A stretch of 64,000 bases of DNA from Acidimicrobiaceae bacterium (GCA_947456245.1 CANGPS010000003.1:62001-126000), one strand, 5' to 3'. Positions 1 to 9,040 are shown, counted from the first letter of the stretch. Made by a program: numbers and translations. The notes: generated from the sequence alone by a model not told the origin.

Positions 1-583
1 TGCTCGACCTGGTGGGATCGATCCCCGCCCGCCACAGGATCTCGTCGGCCAGCAGGTTGCCGATGCCGGCGACCTTGGCCTGATCGAGGAGACGGGCCTT
101 GAGCGGCGGTCCGCCGCGCCCAGCCCGACTGCCCAGCGCCTCGCGCAGCTCACGCAAGGTCAGGTTCAGTGCGTCCGGGCCGAGAGCGTCGACATCGGGG
201 TCGATGATGAGCCGCCCCAGCCGTCTCGGGTCGTGGAGCAGCAGTGCCCCGCCATCCTCGAACTGCACCGCGGCACGGATCCACCGCTCCTCGTAGGTCC
301 CCGGGCCGTAGCGGAGCGCATCGATGCCGGCCAGACCATCGAGCAGCAGGCCGCCGGTCATGCCGAAGCGCATGCCCAGGGTCGGACCCTCGGTCTCGAG
401 CAGGAGCAGCTTGCCGCGCCGATTCGCCGCCACGAAGGAGAGCCCCGGCAGGACCACCTCAGGGTCCATGCCCGGCCGACCCCCCCGACCGGCGTACTCA
501 TCGACGAACACCGACGCGATTCGTCGGTCGAGGGCGCCCTCTGCGAGCTGGCGGTAGTACTCGATCTCGAGGATCTCGGGCAT
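1..583 (-). CDS. Fpg/Nei-family DNA glycosylase (partial, C-terminus off window)
   Basis: Base-excision repair glycosylase/AP lyase that removes oxidised bases. The protein begins MPEI, so after Met removal it has the family's catalytic Pro and Glu. A Lys-containing GKLLLLE strand (about residue 57-63), a GMTG motif and the helix-two-turn-helix segment AGIGNLLADEILW are readable on the minus strand. About 194 residues are present. The C-terminal zinc finger that would help tell Fpg from Nei lies beyond base 1. It is divergent from the FrhB-like gene, with 58 bases between the two starts. The start at 583 is fixed by the need for Pro at position 2. The family is clear; the substrate subclass is not. 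Confidence 0.9.
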   Translation of the reverse strand, partial: MPEILEIEYYRQLAEGALDRRIASVFVDEYAGRGGRPGMDPEVVLPGLSFVAANRRGKLLLLETEGPTLGMRFGMTGGLLLDGLAGIDALRYGPGTYEERWIRAAVQFEDGGALLLHDPRRLGRLIIDPDVDALGPDALNLTLRELREALGSRAGRGGPPLKARLLDQAKVAGIGNLLADEILWRAGIDPTRSS

Positions 584-629
584 CGTGGACCACGGTACCG
601 GCCTGCGCGACTTGGCCTGCCGGCATCGG

Positions 630-635
630 TAGGGT
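630..635 (+). promoter_or_regulatory. Candidate -10 hexamer TAGGGT, leaderless gene
   Basis: TAGGGT ends six bases before the ATG at 642, the spacing expected if transcription begins at or next to the start codon. No convincing -35 is visible and no Shine-Dalgarno fits in the gap. Inferred from spacing shared with other genes in the window. Confidence 0.4.
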
Positions 636-641
636 GAGCGG

Positions 642-1757
642 ATGCCTCCCGAGAAGCCCCAATGGACCGAGCTGTACACCGAGGTCGTGACCGGTGGACT
701 GTGCACCGGGTGCGCCGGTTGCATCATCGCCTGCCCGCACGACGTCCTCGACTACGACACGAGCGACGGTGCCTACAAGCCCTTCCACCTCGACATCGAC
801 GGCTCGATCGACTCGTGCACCCACGGAGAGAAGGGCTGCACGATGTGCACCCGCGCCTGTCCGAGGTTCCGGATGTGGGAGACCGAGATCGATGAGAAGC
901 GCTTCGGCCGGGAGCGCACCGACGACGAGGTCTTCGGCCAGAGCCTCGACATCGTGCTCGCCCGGGCCACCGACCCCGAGCTCGCCGCCGCGGGCCAGGA
1001 CGGCGGCTTCGTCTCGGCGCTGCTGACCTTCGCCCTCGAGAACGACCACATCGACGCCGCCCTGGTGTCCGGCCTCGAGGGAGGTGGCAGCTGGCGAGCC
1101 GTGCCGACCATGGTGCGCACCCGCGACGAGGTGCTCGCCACGGCGGGGTCTCGCTACACCTACTCGGCCAACACGCTCGCCTACCCGGATGCCATCGCCA
1201 CCGGGGCCGAGCGCATCGCCCTCGTCGGGATGGGCTGCCAGGCGTCAGCCCCCGGTGCCATGCAGGCCCGCAAGGCCGGCAAGATCGCCCGACGGCTCTC
1301 GCTCTCGATCGGCCTGCTCTGCTCGAAGACCTTCGACGACGCCATCTTCGAGGAGCTCTTCGAGGCCAAGTACGGCATCGCCCGCCACGAGATCGTCAAG
1401 ATGAACATCAAGGGCGTCTTCCAGCTCTGGCTGACCGAGGACCGCTACGTCGAGGTCCCGCTCAAGGAGTGCCACGCCTGGACCCGCGAGGGCTGCAAGT
1501 CCTGCCCAGACTTCGCCGCCGAGCACGCCGACATCTCGACCGGTGGCATCGGCAGCTTCAGCGACTGGACCCTGACGATTGTCCGGACCGAGGCCGGGCG
1601 TGAGCTGCTCGATGCCATGATCGCCGCTGGTGCGGTCGAGACGAGGCCCGGAGACGACGACCCCGCCGGCATCGCCCTGCTCCGTCGGCTCGCCGGGGTG
1701 AGCCGGAAGCGCTGGCCGGCCACGGCGGTCGAGGCACCCCGCCGTCTGCCGGCCTGA
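642..1757 (+). CDS. FrhB/FdhB-type F420-linked iron-sulfur flavoprotein
   Basis: Related to the beta subunit of coenzyme F420 hydrogenase/dehydrogenases, flavoproteins that exchange electrons with F420 through iron-sulfur clusters. The N-terminus carries a ferredoxin-type C-x2-C-x2-C-x3-C-P set (Cys21, 24, 27, 31) and a second set (Cys59, 66, 69, 73), so two clusters are likely. The rest (about residues 100-345) matches the FrhB N- and C-terminal domains, including the GMGCQA and CxxCPDFAAEHADIS-like segments. At 371 residues it is full length. It is followed 42 bases later by the phosphatase/DUF3090/SCO1664 genes, but that operon has its own -10. There is no hydrogenase large subunit nearby, so the redox partner is unknown. 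The two LLM oxidoreductases at 56-58 kb suggest the cell uses F420. Confidence 0.82.
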   Translation: MPPEKPQWTELYTEVVTGGLCTGCAGCIIACPHDVLDYDTSDGAYKPFHLDIDGSIDSCTHGEKGCTMCTRACPRFRMWETEIDEKRFGRERTDDEVFGQSLDIVLARATDPELAAAGQDGGFVSALLTFALENDHIDAALVSGLEGGGSWRAVPTMVRTRDEVLATAGSRYTYSANTLAYPDAIATGAERIALVGMGCQASAPGAMQARKAGKIARRLSLSIGLLCSKTFDDAIFEELFEAKYGIARHEIVKMNIKGVFQLWLTEDRYVEVPLKECHAWTREGCKSCPDFAAEHADISTGGIGSFSDWTLTIVRTEAGRELLDAMIAAGAVETRPGDDDPAGIALLRRLAGVSRKRWPATAVEAPRRLPA

Positions 1758-1786
1758 GGCCCGACCGGGCAGGCGGCACGCCTGTC

Positions 1787-1792
1787 TACGAT
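1787..1792 (+). promoter_or_regulatory. Candidate -10 hexamer TACGAT, leaderless gene
   Basis: TACGAT ends seven bases before ATG 1800. It overlaps the alternative ATG at 1791, which therefore cannot lie in the transcript. This is the reason for choosing 1800 as the start of the phosphatase gene. Confidence 0.5.
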
Positions 1793-1799
1793 GAACCCG

Positions 1800-2453
1800 A
1801 TGGCTGCCACCCACACGAAGAAGCCCCCCGCCCCGACCTTGGTGCTCCTTGTCCGTCACGGCAAGACGCCGTCGACGGGAACCGTCCTGCCGGGACGTGC
1901 CCCTGGCCTCCACCTCTCCGACGTCGGACGAGGCCAGGCCGAGGTGGCGGCCCAGCGGATCGCTGAGCTCGGCCGCCCACCGGTCGCCGTCTACGCCTCA
2001 CCCCTCGAGCGCACCCGCGAGACGGCGCAGCCCATCGCCCGCGCGCTCGGCCTGCGCGTGCGCACGTCAAAGGGCCTGCTCGAGTGCGACTTCGGATCCT
2101 GGACCGGCAAGAAGCTCGACCGCCTCCGCAAGCTGCCCGAGTGGTCCCAGGTGCAGCACTCCCCCTCCACCTTCCGGTTCCCCGGTGGTGAGTCGTTCTC
2201 GGAGATGGCCTCGCGCTCGTGGCAGACGGTGGTCGACCTCGCTGGCGTCCACCCGGGTGAGACCATCGTGGCTGTCAGCCACGCCGACCCGATCAAGGCC
2301 ATCCTCTCCAACGCCGCCGGGGCGCCACTCGACCTGTTCCAGCGACTCAGCGTCTCGCCCTGCTCGGTCAGCGCCCTGCTGGTCGGACCCCACGGCCCCC
2401 ACGTCCTCGCCGTCAGCTCGACGGCCTCACTCCAGGAGCTGAGCCCCTCATGA
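1800..2453 (+). CDS. Histidine phosphatase (phosphoglycerate mutase-like), MSMEG_4193 type
   Basis: Phosphohydrolase that forms a phosphohistidine intermediate. The RHG motif is at residues 19-21, followed by a conserved Arg-rich loop (SPLERTRETAQ) and the second catalytic His in VAVSHADP. Length is 217 residues, normal for the branch. An ATG nine bases upstream is also in frame but falls inside the likely -10, so 1800 is preferred. The stop overlaps the DUF3090 start by four bases (ATGA), and the SCO1664-type gene follows the same way. This three-gene order recurs widely in actinobacteria, including Mycobacterium. The physiological substrate is not known; a role opposite the kinase-like third gene is a guess from context. 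Confidence 0.88.
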   Translation: MAATHTKKPPAPTLVLLVRHGKTPSTGTVLPGRAPGLHLSDVGRGQAEVAAQRIAELGRPPVAVYASPLERTRETAQPIARALGLRVRTSKGLLECDFGSWTGKKLDRLRKLPEWSQVQHSPSTFRFPGGESFSEMASRSWQTVVDLAGVHPGETIVAVSHADPIKAILSNAAGAPLDLFQRLSVSPCSVSALLVGPHGPHVLAVSSTASLQELSPS

Positions 2454-2947
2454 CCGACCACGTCCTACGCGACCCTGATCGCTTCACCGTCGGCGCCATC
2501 GGAGAGGTGGGTGGCCGCGTCTTCCTGCTCCAGGGGATCAAGGGGCTCGACACCATCACCATCAAGGTCGAGAAGCAGCAGATCGCCGTGCTGGCCACCT
2601 ACCTGACACGAGCGCTTGACTCGATGGGTCGACCCGGCCACCTCCCCGAGGACCTCGAGCTCGTCCTGAGCCCGGACGACGGGATCGACCTGGTCGCCGG
2701 CGAGCTGTCTGTGACCATCGATGAGGTCGACGGCACCGTCGAGGTCGTGGTCGAGTCCTTCGAGGGCGACCCTCCCGACGACACCGCCACCTTCATCGTG
2801 AGCAAGGAGCAGGCAGCAGCCTTCGCCATCCGGGCCACCCTGCTCGTCGAGGCGGGCCGGCCACCGTGCCCGCTCTGCGGTTTCCCGCTCGACCCGCGAG
2901 GACACGACTGCCCGCGCACCAACGGCCATCGGGCGCCCATCACGTGA
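2450..2947 (+). CDS. DUF3090 family protein
   Basis: Conserved actinobacterial protein of unknown biochemical role, 165 residues. The body is an acidic alpha/beta domain. The C-terminus has a compact zinc-ribbon-like cluster, CPLCGFPLDPRGHDCP, with Cys-x2-Cys and a following His and Cys suited to binding one metal. It starts within the stop of the phosphatase gene and its own stop overlaps the next GTG, so all three products are probably translated from one message in linked amounts. Family assignment rests on the sequence and on the fixed neighbours; no function is claimed. Confidence 0.85.
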   Translation: MTDHVLRDPDRFTVGAIGEVGGRVFLLQGIKGLDTITIKVEKQQIAVLATYLTRALDSMGRPGHLPEDLELVLSPDDGIDLVAGELSVTIDEVDGTVEVVVESFEGDPPDDTATFIVSKEQAAAFAIRATLLVEAGRPPCPLCGFPLDPRGHDCPRTNGHRAPIT

Positions 2948-3648
2948 CCAGACGGGTCGACGAGATCCTCCGCTCGGGCGAGATCTCCATCGAGGCGCGC
3001 TTCACCAACAGCTCGAACACCACCCTGCTCGTCGAGGTCTCCTTCGAGGGAGAATCGCTCAAGGCCGTGCACAAGCCAGAGAGCGGCGAGCGGCCGCTGT
3101 GGGACTTCCCCGGGGGCCTGTGGCGCCGCGAGGTGGCGGCACGGGTCGTGAGCGATGCTCTCGGGCTCGCCATGGTGCCGCCCACGGTGGCCCGCGAGGA
3201 CGGGCCGCTCGGACCTGGGTCGCTCCAGCTCTACGTCAACGAGGACCCCGAGCAGCACTACTTCACCCTGCGAGAGGACCCTGCCACCCACGAGCGGTTC
3301 CGCCAGCTCGCGGCCTTCGACGCCGTGACCAACAACTCGGATCGCAAGAGCGGCCACGTGCTCCTCGCCGACGGGGAGCTCTGGGCCATCGACCACGGCC
3401 TGTGCTTTCACGTCGAGGACAAGCTGCGCACAGTGATCTGGGACTTCTCCGGCGACCCCCTAAGCGAGACCTCTGCTCGAGGTCTCGTGGCGCTCGTCGA
3501 CGATCCTCCGGACGAGCTGGCCGACCTGCTCAGCCGGTCGGAGGTCGAGGCGCTGAGGTGGCGGGCCGGTGCCCTTGTCGAGGCCGGCGAGCTCCCCTCC
3601 CCCGACGAGGATGCTCCCTGGCCGCCCTACCCCTGGCCGCTGGTCTGA
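2944..3648 (+). CDS. SCO1664-family kinase-like protein
   Basis: Third member of the phosphatase/DUF3090/SCO1664 operon, 234 residues. It resembles phosphatidylinositol 3/4-kinase catalytic cores: an N-terminal VHKPESGERPLWDFP segment holding the likely ATP-binding Lys, then NNSDRKSGHVLL as the catalytic loop and IDHGLCFH as the metal-binding loop. The GTG at 2944 overlaps the DUF3090 stop by four bases and is preferred; the reading frame stays open further upstream, but only inside DUF3090. Whether it phosphorylates a lipid, a protein or a small molecule is unknown. Confidence 0.82.
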   Translation: MTRRVDEILRSGEISIEARFTNSSNTTLLVEVSFEGESLKAVHKPESGERPLWDFPGGLWRREVAARVVSDALGLAMVPPTVAREDGPLGPGSLQLYVNEDPEQHYFTLREDPATHERFRQLAAFDAVTNNSDRKSGHVLLADGELWAIDHGLCFHVEDKLRTVIWDFSGDPLSETSARGLVALVDDPPDELADLLSRSEVEALRWRAGALVEAGELPSPDEDAPWPPYPWPLV

Positions 3649-3669
3649 GCGATACAGGGCGGCGATCGA

Positions 3670-4710
3670 TCAGTGGATCGGGATGCCGAGGTCGTGGCGC
3701 ATGGCGTGCACGACCTCGTCGCTCAGCACCGCACCCCCCTGGGCCGACACGTGGATCCCGTCAGGCTCGCGCACCGAGATGTTCTGGCCGTTGCGCGTGA
3801 TGAAGGCCGTGTAGCCACCGCCGGGGCTGAGCGACGGCGTGGACGACACGTAGATGACGCCGGGCACCTTGGCCGCCGCCTCCTTCTGGAGGGCGTTGAC
3901 CTTGGCCACCTTGGCGTCGAGGGCGGGGTCCCGCATGGGTGGAAGGCTGACCCAGATCAGCTTGGCCCCCTGCGAGGTGGCCTCCTTCATGAACTTCACG
4001 GCCCGGTGGCGGTACTCGGTGTCCCACTGCGCCGTGCCGTAGCCGATCGCCGGCGGCCCGAGGAAGCTCTGCGGGTCGTTGGCCCCCATCATGATCACGA
4101 CCACCTGCGGGTTGACCTGCGTCAGCGCTCGGTTGAGCTCGGCCGGCCAGTCGAAGTAGTCGGGTCGGGTCAGGCCCGTGGACTCCTTGCCGTCGAGGGT
4201 GGCTGCCACCACGCCGGTCGAGGCCAGGCGGTTCTGGAGAGGACCGCCGAGGTCGAGGCCGAGCGAGTCGCCGATGAGCAGGGCGCGCAGTGGATCGCTG
4301 GCCGTCGGGTTCTCGAGCGGGTCAGGCGGCAGCGTGGTGACCGAGGGGTGGATCGGCGGGTGCTTGGTCGACTTCGTCGGCTTCACCGTGGGTCCGATCA
4401 CCACGAAGGTGTGTCCTCCCGAACCGGTGGTGGTGCGACCCAGCGCCCCGTTCGCCGCCGACTCGATCCGCGAGACCTGCGTGAAGCGGCTGATGGCGGC
4501 CAGAGGGCGCAGGATGGTCAGCGCCACGGTCCGACGCGTGCCGAGCGGCGAGACCTCGGCGTTGTGCTCGAGGGTCACGGCGTCGAGCAGGAGCCAGATG
4601 GCCAGCGACGCCGCCATCAGGCCGAGCACGGTGCGCCAGGGCAGTGTGCGGGGTCGCTGGCGTGACCGGGGCGCCCTGGCTTCGGCCGGTGCGTCGGTGC
4701 GCGAGGTCAT
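3670..4710 (-). CDS. Membrane-anchored SGNH hydrolase, DUF459 family
   Basis: Predicted extracytoplasmic esterase or acyltransferase. A cytoplasmic Arg-rich start is followed by one membrane helix (about residues 28-45), a Thr/Pro-rich linker, then the SGNH domain: IGDSLGL (nucleophile Ser), MMGANDPQ (block III Asn) and PDGIHVS (block V Asp and His). It is 346 residues. It lies 81 bases downstream of the MBOAT gene on the same strand. MBOAT plus SGNH partners typically pass acyl groups across the membrane onto polysaccharides, as in alginate acetylation, so an envelope O-acylation role is likely. The target glycan cannot be read from the sequence. Confidence 0.85.
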   Translation of the reverse strand: MTSRTDAPAEARAPRSRQRPRTLPWRTVLGLMAASLAIWLLLDAVTLEHNAEVSPLGTRRTVALTILRPLAAISRFTQVSRIESAANGALGRTTTGSGGHTFVVIGPTVKPTKSTKHPPIHPSVTTLPPDPLENPTASDPLRALLIGDSLGLDLGGPLQNRLASTGVVAATLDGKESTGLTRPDYFDWPAELNRALTQVNPQVVVIMMGANDPQSFLGPPAIGYGTAQWDTEYRHRAVKFMKEATSQGAKLIWVSLPPMRDPALDAKVAKVNALQKEAAAKVPGVIYVSSTPSLSPGGGYTAFITRNGQNISVREPDGIHVSAQGGAVLSDEVVHAMRHDLGIPIH

Positions 4711-4791
4711 CGCTCGACCCCTGTGCTCGACGTCACCATCACGGCCGTCATGCTACGGCCGGACGACCTCGCCCCGGGGGTCACGCGCACC

Positions 4792-6219
4792 TCAGAACCG
4801 GTAGTAGATGAACGGGGCCACGCCGGTCGGCCCGAGGGTGGTGATGGCCAACAGGACGAGGGCCAACAGGATCGCCTGGACGGCGAGGTGGAGGTTCGAC
4901 CAGGCGGCGGCGACCCGCTCGCCGATGCTGGTCGGCACCTGCTGGACGAGGAGCACGGCGACGATCGTGAGGACGACGAGCGGGGTCACGAGGTTCGAGG
5001 CCGCACCCCAGCCGGTGAAGATCCGGCCGATCACGGCGAAGGCGTTGGTGAACGAGGTGGCTCGGAAGAAGATCCACGCCAGGCAGACGAACTGGAAGGT
5101 GAAGACGACCTGGCCCACGTGGTGCAGGCGGGAGGGGACGAGCGGTGGCAGACCGGCCGCCGCCCGGCGCTCTCGGCGCACGTGCCCCACGACCTGCCCG
5201 GCCCCGTGGAGGAAGCCCCAGGCCAGGAACGTCCAAGCCGCGCCGTGCCAGAGGCCGCCCAGGATCATCGTGAGCATGATGTTGCGCGCCACCTCGGCCT
5301 CGCTCCCCCGGTTTCCGCCGAGGGGGATGTAGAGGTAGTCGCGCAGCCAGCGCGACAGGGTGATGTGCCAGCGCCGCCAGAAGTCCTGCAGGGTGGCGGC
5401 CGAGTAGGGGGCGTCGAAGTTCACGGGGAAGCTGATGCCGAGCAGCATGGCGAGGCCGATGGCGATGTCGGTGTAGCCGGAGAAGTCGCAGTAGATCTGG
5501 ATGGCGTAGCCCCACACGCCGACGAGGACGTCGAGCGCCGAGTGGCTCGACGGAGACTGGAACACCGGATCGACGATGGCCGAGGCGATGAACGAGGAGA
5601 TCACCACCTTCTTGAACAGGCCCTGGATGATCAGCACCGCCGCGCGCGAGTAGTCGACGCGGTTGGGGTCTCGCCGGCGCTTGAGCTGAGGGAGTAGCTC
5701 GGATCCCCGGACGATCGGGCCGGCGACGAGGTGGGGGAAGAAGGCGAGGTAGACGGCGAGATCGATCGGCGCCGCTGGATCGAGCTGGCGGCGGTAGACG
5801 TCCACGACGTAGCTGATGGCCATGAAGGTGAAGAACGAGATGGCGATTGGCAGCGTCGGCTGGACCAGGGGGATCAGGTTCCCGAGGCCGATGCCCCGCA
5901 GCAGGTTGTCGAGGTTGACGGCGAAGAACCCGGCGTACTTGAAGTAGCCGAGGATGGCGAGGAGTCCGCCCACCGACAGCCACATCCATCGCTTGGCCCG
6001 GACGGGATCGTCGGTGGCGAAGATCCGCCTCGCGCCCACGTGCGCAATCAGCGTCTCGAGCACGAGCAGGAGCACGAAGCGTGGATCCCACCAGGCATAG
6101 AAGAAGTAGGAGAAGCCGAGCATGGCCAGCTTCCACCACACTGGCCTGCCGCTCAGCGACCACCCGACCCCGAAGACGACCAGGAAGAAGAGGGCGAAGT
6201 CGATGGTCGGGAACAGCAT
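4792..6219 (-). CDS. MBOAT-family O-acyltransferase (AlgI/DltB-like)
   Basis: Polytopic membrane acyltransferase of 475 residues with about ten hydrophobic helices. It has the signature region [19 protein letters not shown], which contains the catalytic His, and the upstream [23 protein letters not shown] segment typical of AlgI. It would move an acyl group from a cytoplasmic donor through the membrane to the SGNH protein encoded just downstream. A GGTTTCCC leader precedes the ATG with only a weak ribosome site. The nearest upstream gene, etfA, ends 132 bases away behind a hairpin, so this is probably a separate transcription unit. Confidence 0.92.
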   Translation of the reverse strand: MLFPTIDFALFFLVVFGVGWSLSGRPVWWKLAMLGFSYFFYAWWDPRFVLLLVLETLIAHVGARRIFATDDPVRAKRWMWLSVGGLLAILGYFKYAGFFAVNLDNLLRGIGLGNLIPLVQPTLPIAISFFTFMAISYVVDVYRRQLDPAAPIDLAVYLAFFPHLVAGPIVRGSELLPQLKRRRDPNRVDYSRAAVLIIQGLFKKVVISSFIASAIVDPVFQSPSSHSALDVLVGVWGYAIQIYCDFSGYTDIAIGLAMLLGISFPVNFDAPYSAATLQDFWRRWHITLSRWLRDYLYIPLGGNRGSEAEVARNIMLTMILGGLWHGAAWTFLAWGFLHGAGQVVGHVRRERRAAAGLPPLVPSRLHHVGQVVFTFQFVCLAWIFFRATSFTNAFAVIGRIFTGWGAASNLVTPLVVLTIVAVLLVQQVPTSIGERVAAAWSNLHLAVQAILLALVLLAITTLGPTGVAPFIYYRF

Positions 6220-6291
6220 GGGAAACCTGCCAGAGGCTACTCGTCGCTCCGGCGGCGATCAGGGAGCCCGACGGAGGGCGTGGACGCGACA

Positions 6292-6315
6292 AACCCCGGC
6301 CAGACGGCCGGGGTT
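6292..6315 (-). terminator. Terminator after etfA
   Basis: Perfect 10-bp stem AACCCCGGCC/GGCCGGGGTT with loop AGAC, followed on the minus strand by a TTTGT run. It lies between etfA and the MBOAT gene. A second short GC palindrome (6331-6346) lies closer to etfA. Confidence 0.7.
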
Positions 6316-6351
6316 CGTCGGAGTTGCCGTGCCGGCCTCGGCCGGCAGCGA

Positions 6352-7317
6352 TCAGCGGGCCTTGAGGGCCTCGATCAGGGCAGGCAGGACCTTGTGCACG
6401 TCGCCGACGATGCCGAGGTCGGCCACGCCGAAGATCGGGGCGTCCTGGTCCTTGTTGATGGCCACGATGTTCTTCGAGCCCTTCATGCCCACCATGTGCT
6501 GCGTGGCACCAGAGATGCCACAGGCGAGGTAGACGGTGGGCTTGACCGTCTTGCCGGTCTGGCCGACCTGGTGCGAGTAGGGCACCCAGCCAGCGTCGAC
6601 GATGGCGCGGCTGGCGCCAGCGGCACCGTTGAGGAGCTTGGCCAGCTCCTCGATGAGGCTGTAGTTGGCGGCGTCTCCGAGGCCACGGCCACCCGAGACG
6701 ACCACCGGGGCCTCGTCGAGCTTCGGTCCGGTGCGCTCCTCGACGTGGCGCGTCACCACGGTCGCGGCGTTGGTCGCACCGAGGTCGCCGACGGCCAGCG
6801 AGCTGACGGCGGCGGGGGCACCACCGGCCGGCTCGGCGGCGAAGGACTTGGCGCGGACCACGAAGATCCCGGGGCCCTGGCCGGTGAAGCGGGCGTTGAC
6901 GATCTGGGTGCCACCGAAGATCGGGTGCTGCGTGGTCAGCTCGTCACCACCGACGAGGCCGGTGATGTTGGTCAGCACGGGCAGGTCGCAGCGGGCCGAC
7001 AGACGACCGGCGATGTCGCGACCGTCGTAGGACGTCGGGATCAAGATGGCGGTCGGCCCGTTGCCGGCTGCGATGGCACCGGCGATGGCCGAGGCCACCG
7101 GAGCGCCCGGGAGGGCGTCGCCGATGTCGCCGATGTCGTGCACGGCGGTGGCGCCGTACTCACCGAGGACCGCCGCGTTGGCTGCGGTCGTGGTCCCCCA
7201 GGCGACGGCCTCGACCGTGCCGGCGAGGTCGCGGGCAGCGGTCAGCAGCTCGAGGGTCGTGGTGGTCGGTCCTGCATCGGTTGCCTCTGCGACAACCCAG
7301 ATCTTGTCGATCGCCAT
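6352..7317 (-). CDS. etfA: Electron transfer flavoprotein alpha subunit
   Basis: FAD-binding subunit of EtfAB, which collects electrons from acyl-CoA dehydrogenases and passes them to the quinone pool. The C-terminal FAD domain shows [32 protein letters not shown] and the [23 protein letters not shown] segment, all standard. It has 321 residues, the usual length. It lies 52 bases after etfB on the same strand, with a terminator behind it. An acyl-CoA dehydrogenase at 44-45 kb is a plausible electron donor. Confidence 0.96.
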   Translation of the reverse strand: MAIDKIWVVAEATDAGPTTTTLELLTAARDLAGTVEAVAWGTTTAANAAVLGEYGATAVHDIGDIGDALPGAPVASAIAGAIAAGNGPTAILIPTSYDGRDIAGRLSARCDLPVLTNITGLVGGDELTTQHPIFGGTQIVNARFTGQGPGIFVVRAKSFAAEPAGGAPAAVSSLAVGDLGATNAATVVTRHVEERTGPKLDEAPVVVSGGRGLGDAANYSLIEELAKLLNGAAGASRAIVDAGWVPYSHQVGQTGKTVKPTVYLACGISGATQHMVGMKGSKNIVAINKDQDAPIFGVADLGIVGDVHKVLPALIEALKAR

Positions 7318-7369
7318 GATGTGGCCTTTCTACGTGGTGTGAGAGTTCGTGGAAGTTCGTGGGTCGGCT

Positions 7370-8134
7370 CTAGACGAGCTTGAGGCCCTCGAGGAAGGTG
7401 ACGATGCGCTGGGCGCCATCGCCCTCGTCGACGACGATCTCGCCGGCGGCGCGGGCCTCGGCCTCAACCACCGAGGTGATCTCCTGGCCGGTCTGGCTGG
7501 CGTCCACGCCGAGCTCGCCGGCGGTCAGGGTCTCGACGGGCTTCGACTTGGCCGCCATGATGCCCTTGAAGGACGGGTAGCGGGGCTCGACCACGCCGGC
7601 GGTGACGGTGACGACGGCCGGGAGCGGCGATGTCACGTCGTCGTAGCCAGCCTCGGTCTGACGCTCAACCTTGACGCTCGAGCCGTCCACCGACACCGAC
7701 TTGGCGAAGGTGATCGACGGGAGGCCGAGGATCTCGGCGACCTGGACCGGGGTGGTGCCGGTGTAGCCGTCCGAGGACTCGGTGGCCGCGATGATCAGAT
7801 CGGCGTTCGACCGCTTGATGGCGGCGGCGAGCACCTTGGCCGTGGTCAGCGCGTCGGCACCCTTGAGGGCCGGGTCGCTCACCAGGATGGCGCTCGCTGC
7901 ACCCATGGCCAGCGCAGTGCGCAGCCCGGAGGTCTCACCGTTGGGAGCCATGGAGACGAGGGTCACCTCGCCGCCGCCGGCCTGCTCGGCGAGCTGGAGC
8001 GCCATCTCGACGCCGTAGGCGTCGGAGTCGTCCAGGATCAGCTTTCCGGAGCGGTCCAGGGTGTTGGTGCCGGGCTCAAGGGACTGAGGCGCGGCGGGGT
8101 CGGGGATTTGCTTGACACAGACGACAACGTTCAT
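7370..8134 (-). CDS. etfB: Electron transfer flavoprotein beta subunit
   Basis: AMP-binding partner of EtfA, 254 residues. It begins MNVVVCVKQIPDP and contains the DDSDAYGVEMALQLAE and AAESSDGYTG-like stretches typical of EtfB. First gene of the etfBA pair. The start at 8134 sits six bases after a TATATT hexamer, so it is likely translated from a leaderless message. Confidence 0.96.
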   Translation of the reverse strand: MNVVVCVKQIPDPAAPQSLEPGTNTLDRSGKLILDDSDAYGVEMALQLAEQAGGGEVTLVSMAPNGETSGLRTALAMGAASAILVSDPALKGADALTTAKVLAAAIKRSNADLIIAATESSDGYTGTTPVQVAEILGLPSITFAKSVSVDGSSVKVERQTEAGYDDVTSPLPAVVTVTAGVVEPRYPSFKGIMAAKSKPVETLTAGELGVDASQTGQEITSVVEAEARAAGEIVVDEGDGAQRIVTFLEGLKLV

Positions 8135-8140
8135 GGGGTC

Positions 8141-8146
8141 AATATA
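8141..8146 (-). promoter_or_regulatory. Candidate -10 hexamer TATATT for etfBA
   Basis: TATATT in an otherwise GC-rich gap, six bases before the etfB ATG on the minus strand. The position fits a leaderless transcript; no Shine-Dalgarno is present. Confidence 0.55.
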
Positions 8147-8187
8147 AGCGGACGACGCCGCCCGTCCGCCAATCTCGTGGCCCGACC

Positions 8188-8877
8188 TCAGCTGGTCGAG
8201 TCGACGACGCCTCGGACCATCGGCACGTCGTCGGTGATGATGGCGTCGGCGCCCATCGCCACGAGCTCCGACGCGTCGCTCTGGCCGTTGACCGTCCAGA
8301 CGTTGACGGAGAGGCCGGCCGCGTGGGCCCGGGCCACCACCTCTGGGGTGGTGCCGATGACGAAGGGGTGGATGGCCGAGAACCCGTGCTCGACGGCGAG
8401 GTCGATCGCCGCCTCGACGTCGGCGCCGGGCTCGAGGAGCAGTCCGGTGGCCATCGACGGCTCTTCGCGTCGCACCGCGGCCACGGTGGCGAGGTCGAAG
8501 CTCGAGATGATGACCTGGCCGTCGGTGAGGATCTCGGCGAGCTCGGCGAGGACCTGGGAGACCAGTGCACCTGAGGGATCGTGGCCCTGCTCGTCGATGC
8601 TGTTCTTGATCTCGACGTTGACGAGCAGGTCACCGCACGCCACCATCGCCTCGGACAGCAGGGCGACGTGCTCCGGGAGGTCGGCCACGTCGAGGTCGCA
8701 GATCGGACCCTTGCCCGGGATGTCGAGGTCGTGGTTGACCACGAGGGCGCCGTCTCGGCTGCGGCGGACGTCGAGCTCGACGCCATCGGCCCCCTGCCGA
8801 CGGGCGTCGAGGAATGCCTGCACGGAGTTCTGCGGAGCCTCTTGGGCGGCACCCCGATGTGCAACTACGAGTGTCAT
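8188..8877 (-). CDS. Glycerophosphodiester phosphodiesterase
   Basis: Hydrolyses glycerophosphodiesters to glycerol-3-phosphate and an alcohol, recycling phospholipid head groups. Residues near the start read VAHRGAAQEAPQNS (catalytic His and Arg), then DGVELDVRRSRDGALVVNHD, which supplies the metal-binding Glu/Asp and second His. The 229-residue length fits a cytoplasmic GDPD; there is no signal peptide. The frame is open much further upstream, but that part is the antisense of whiB1. The ATG at 8877 has GGAGG about nine bases before it. Divergent from whiB1. Confidence 0.92.
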   Translation of the reverse strand: MTLVVAHRGAAQEAPQNSVQAFLDARRQGADGVELDVRRSRDGALVVNHDLDIPGKGPICDLDVADLPEHVALLSEAMVACGDLLVNVEIKNSIDEQGHDPSGALVSQVLAELAEILTDGQVIISSFDLATVAAVRREEPSMATGLLLEPGADVEAAIDLAVEHGFSAIHPFVIGTTPEVVARAHAAGLSVNVWTVNGQSDASELVAMGADAIITDDVPMVRGVVDSTS

Positions 8878-8915
8878 GTTCACGCCCTCCGCCAGCGAAA
8901 AAATCCAAGAATCCC

Positions 8916-8944
8916 TTGTTGGACGTTCACCCAGTGGGTACGAT
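8916..8944 (+). promoter_or_regulatory. Sigma70-type promoter for whiB1
   Basis: TTGTTG (8916-8921), 17-base spacer, TACGAT (8939-8944). This would give a leader of about 90 bases before whiB1, which also has an AAGAGG ribosome site. It is the clearest two-box promoter in the window. Confidence 0.6.
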
Positions 8945-9040
8945 CTTGTCACAGTCACTGCACAGACCGTCACCCTCGGGGACGGATCTTGTGAAGTGAT
9001 GCACAAGCCCCCCCCTGCTACAAACGAAGAGGTACTCGAG

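Noticed and set aside
1791-1799. Upstream ATG of the histidine phosphatase gene
   Set aside because: It overlaps the TACGAT -10 candidate; the ATG at 1800 has the expected leaderless spacing.
4723-5697. A 324-codon plus-strand frame
   Set aside because: Antisense to the MBOAT gene, very rich in Asp, Glu, Arg and Gly, no recognisable domain.
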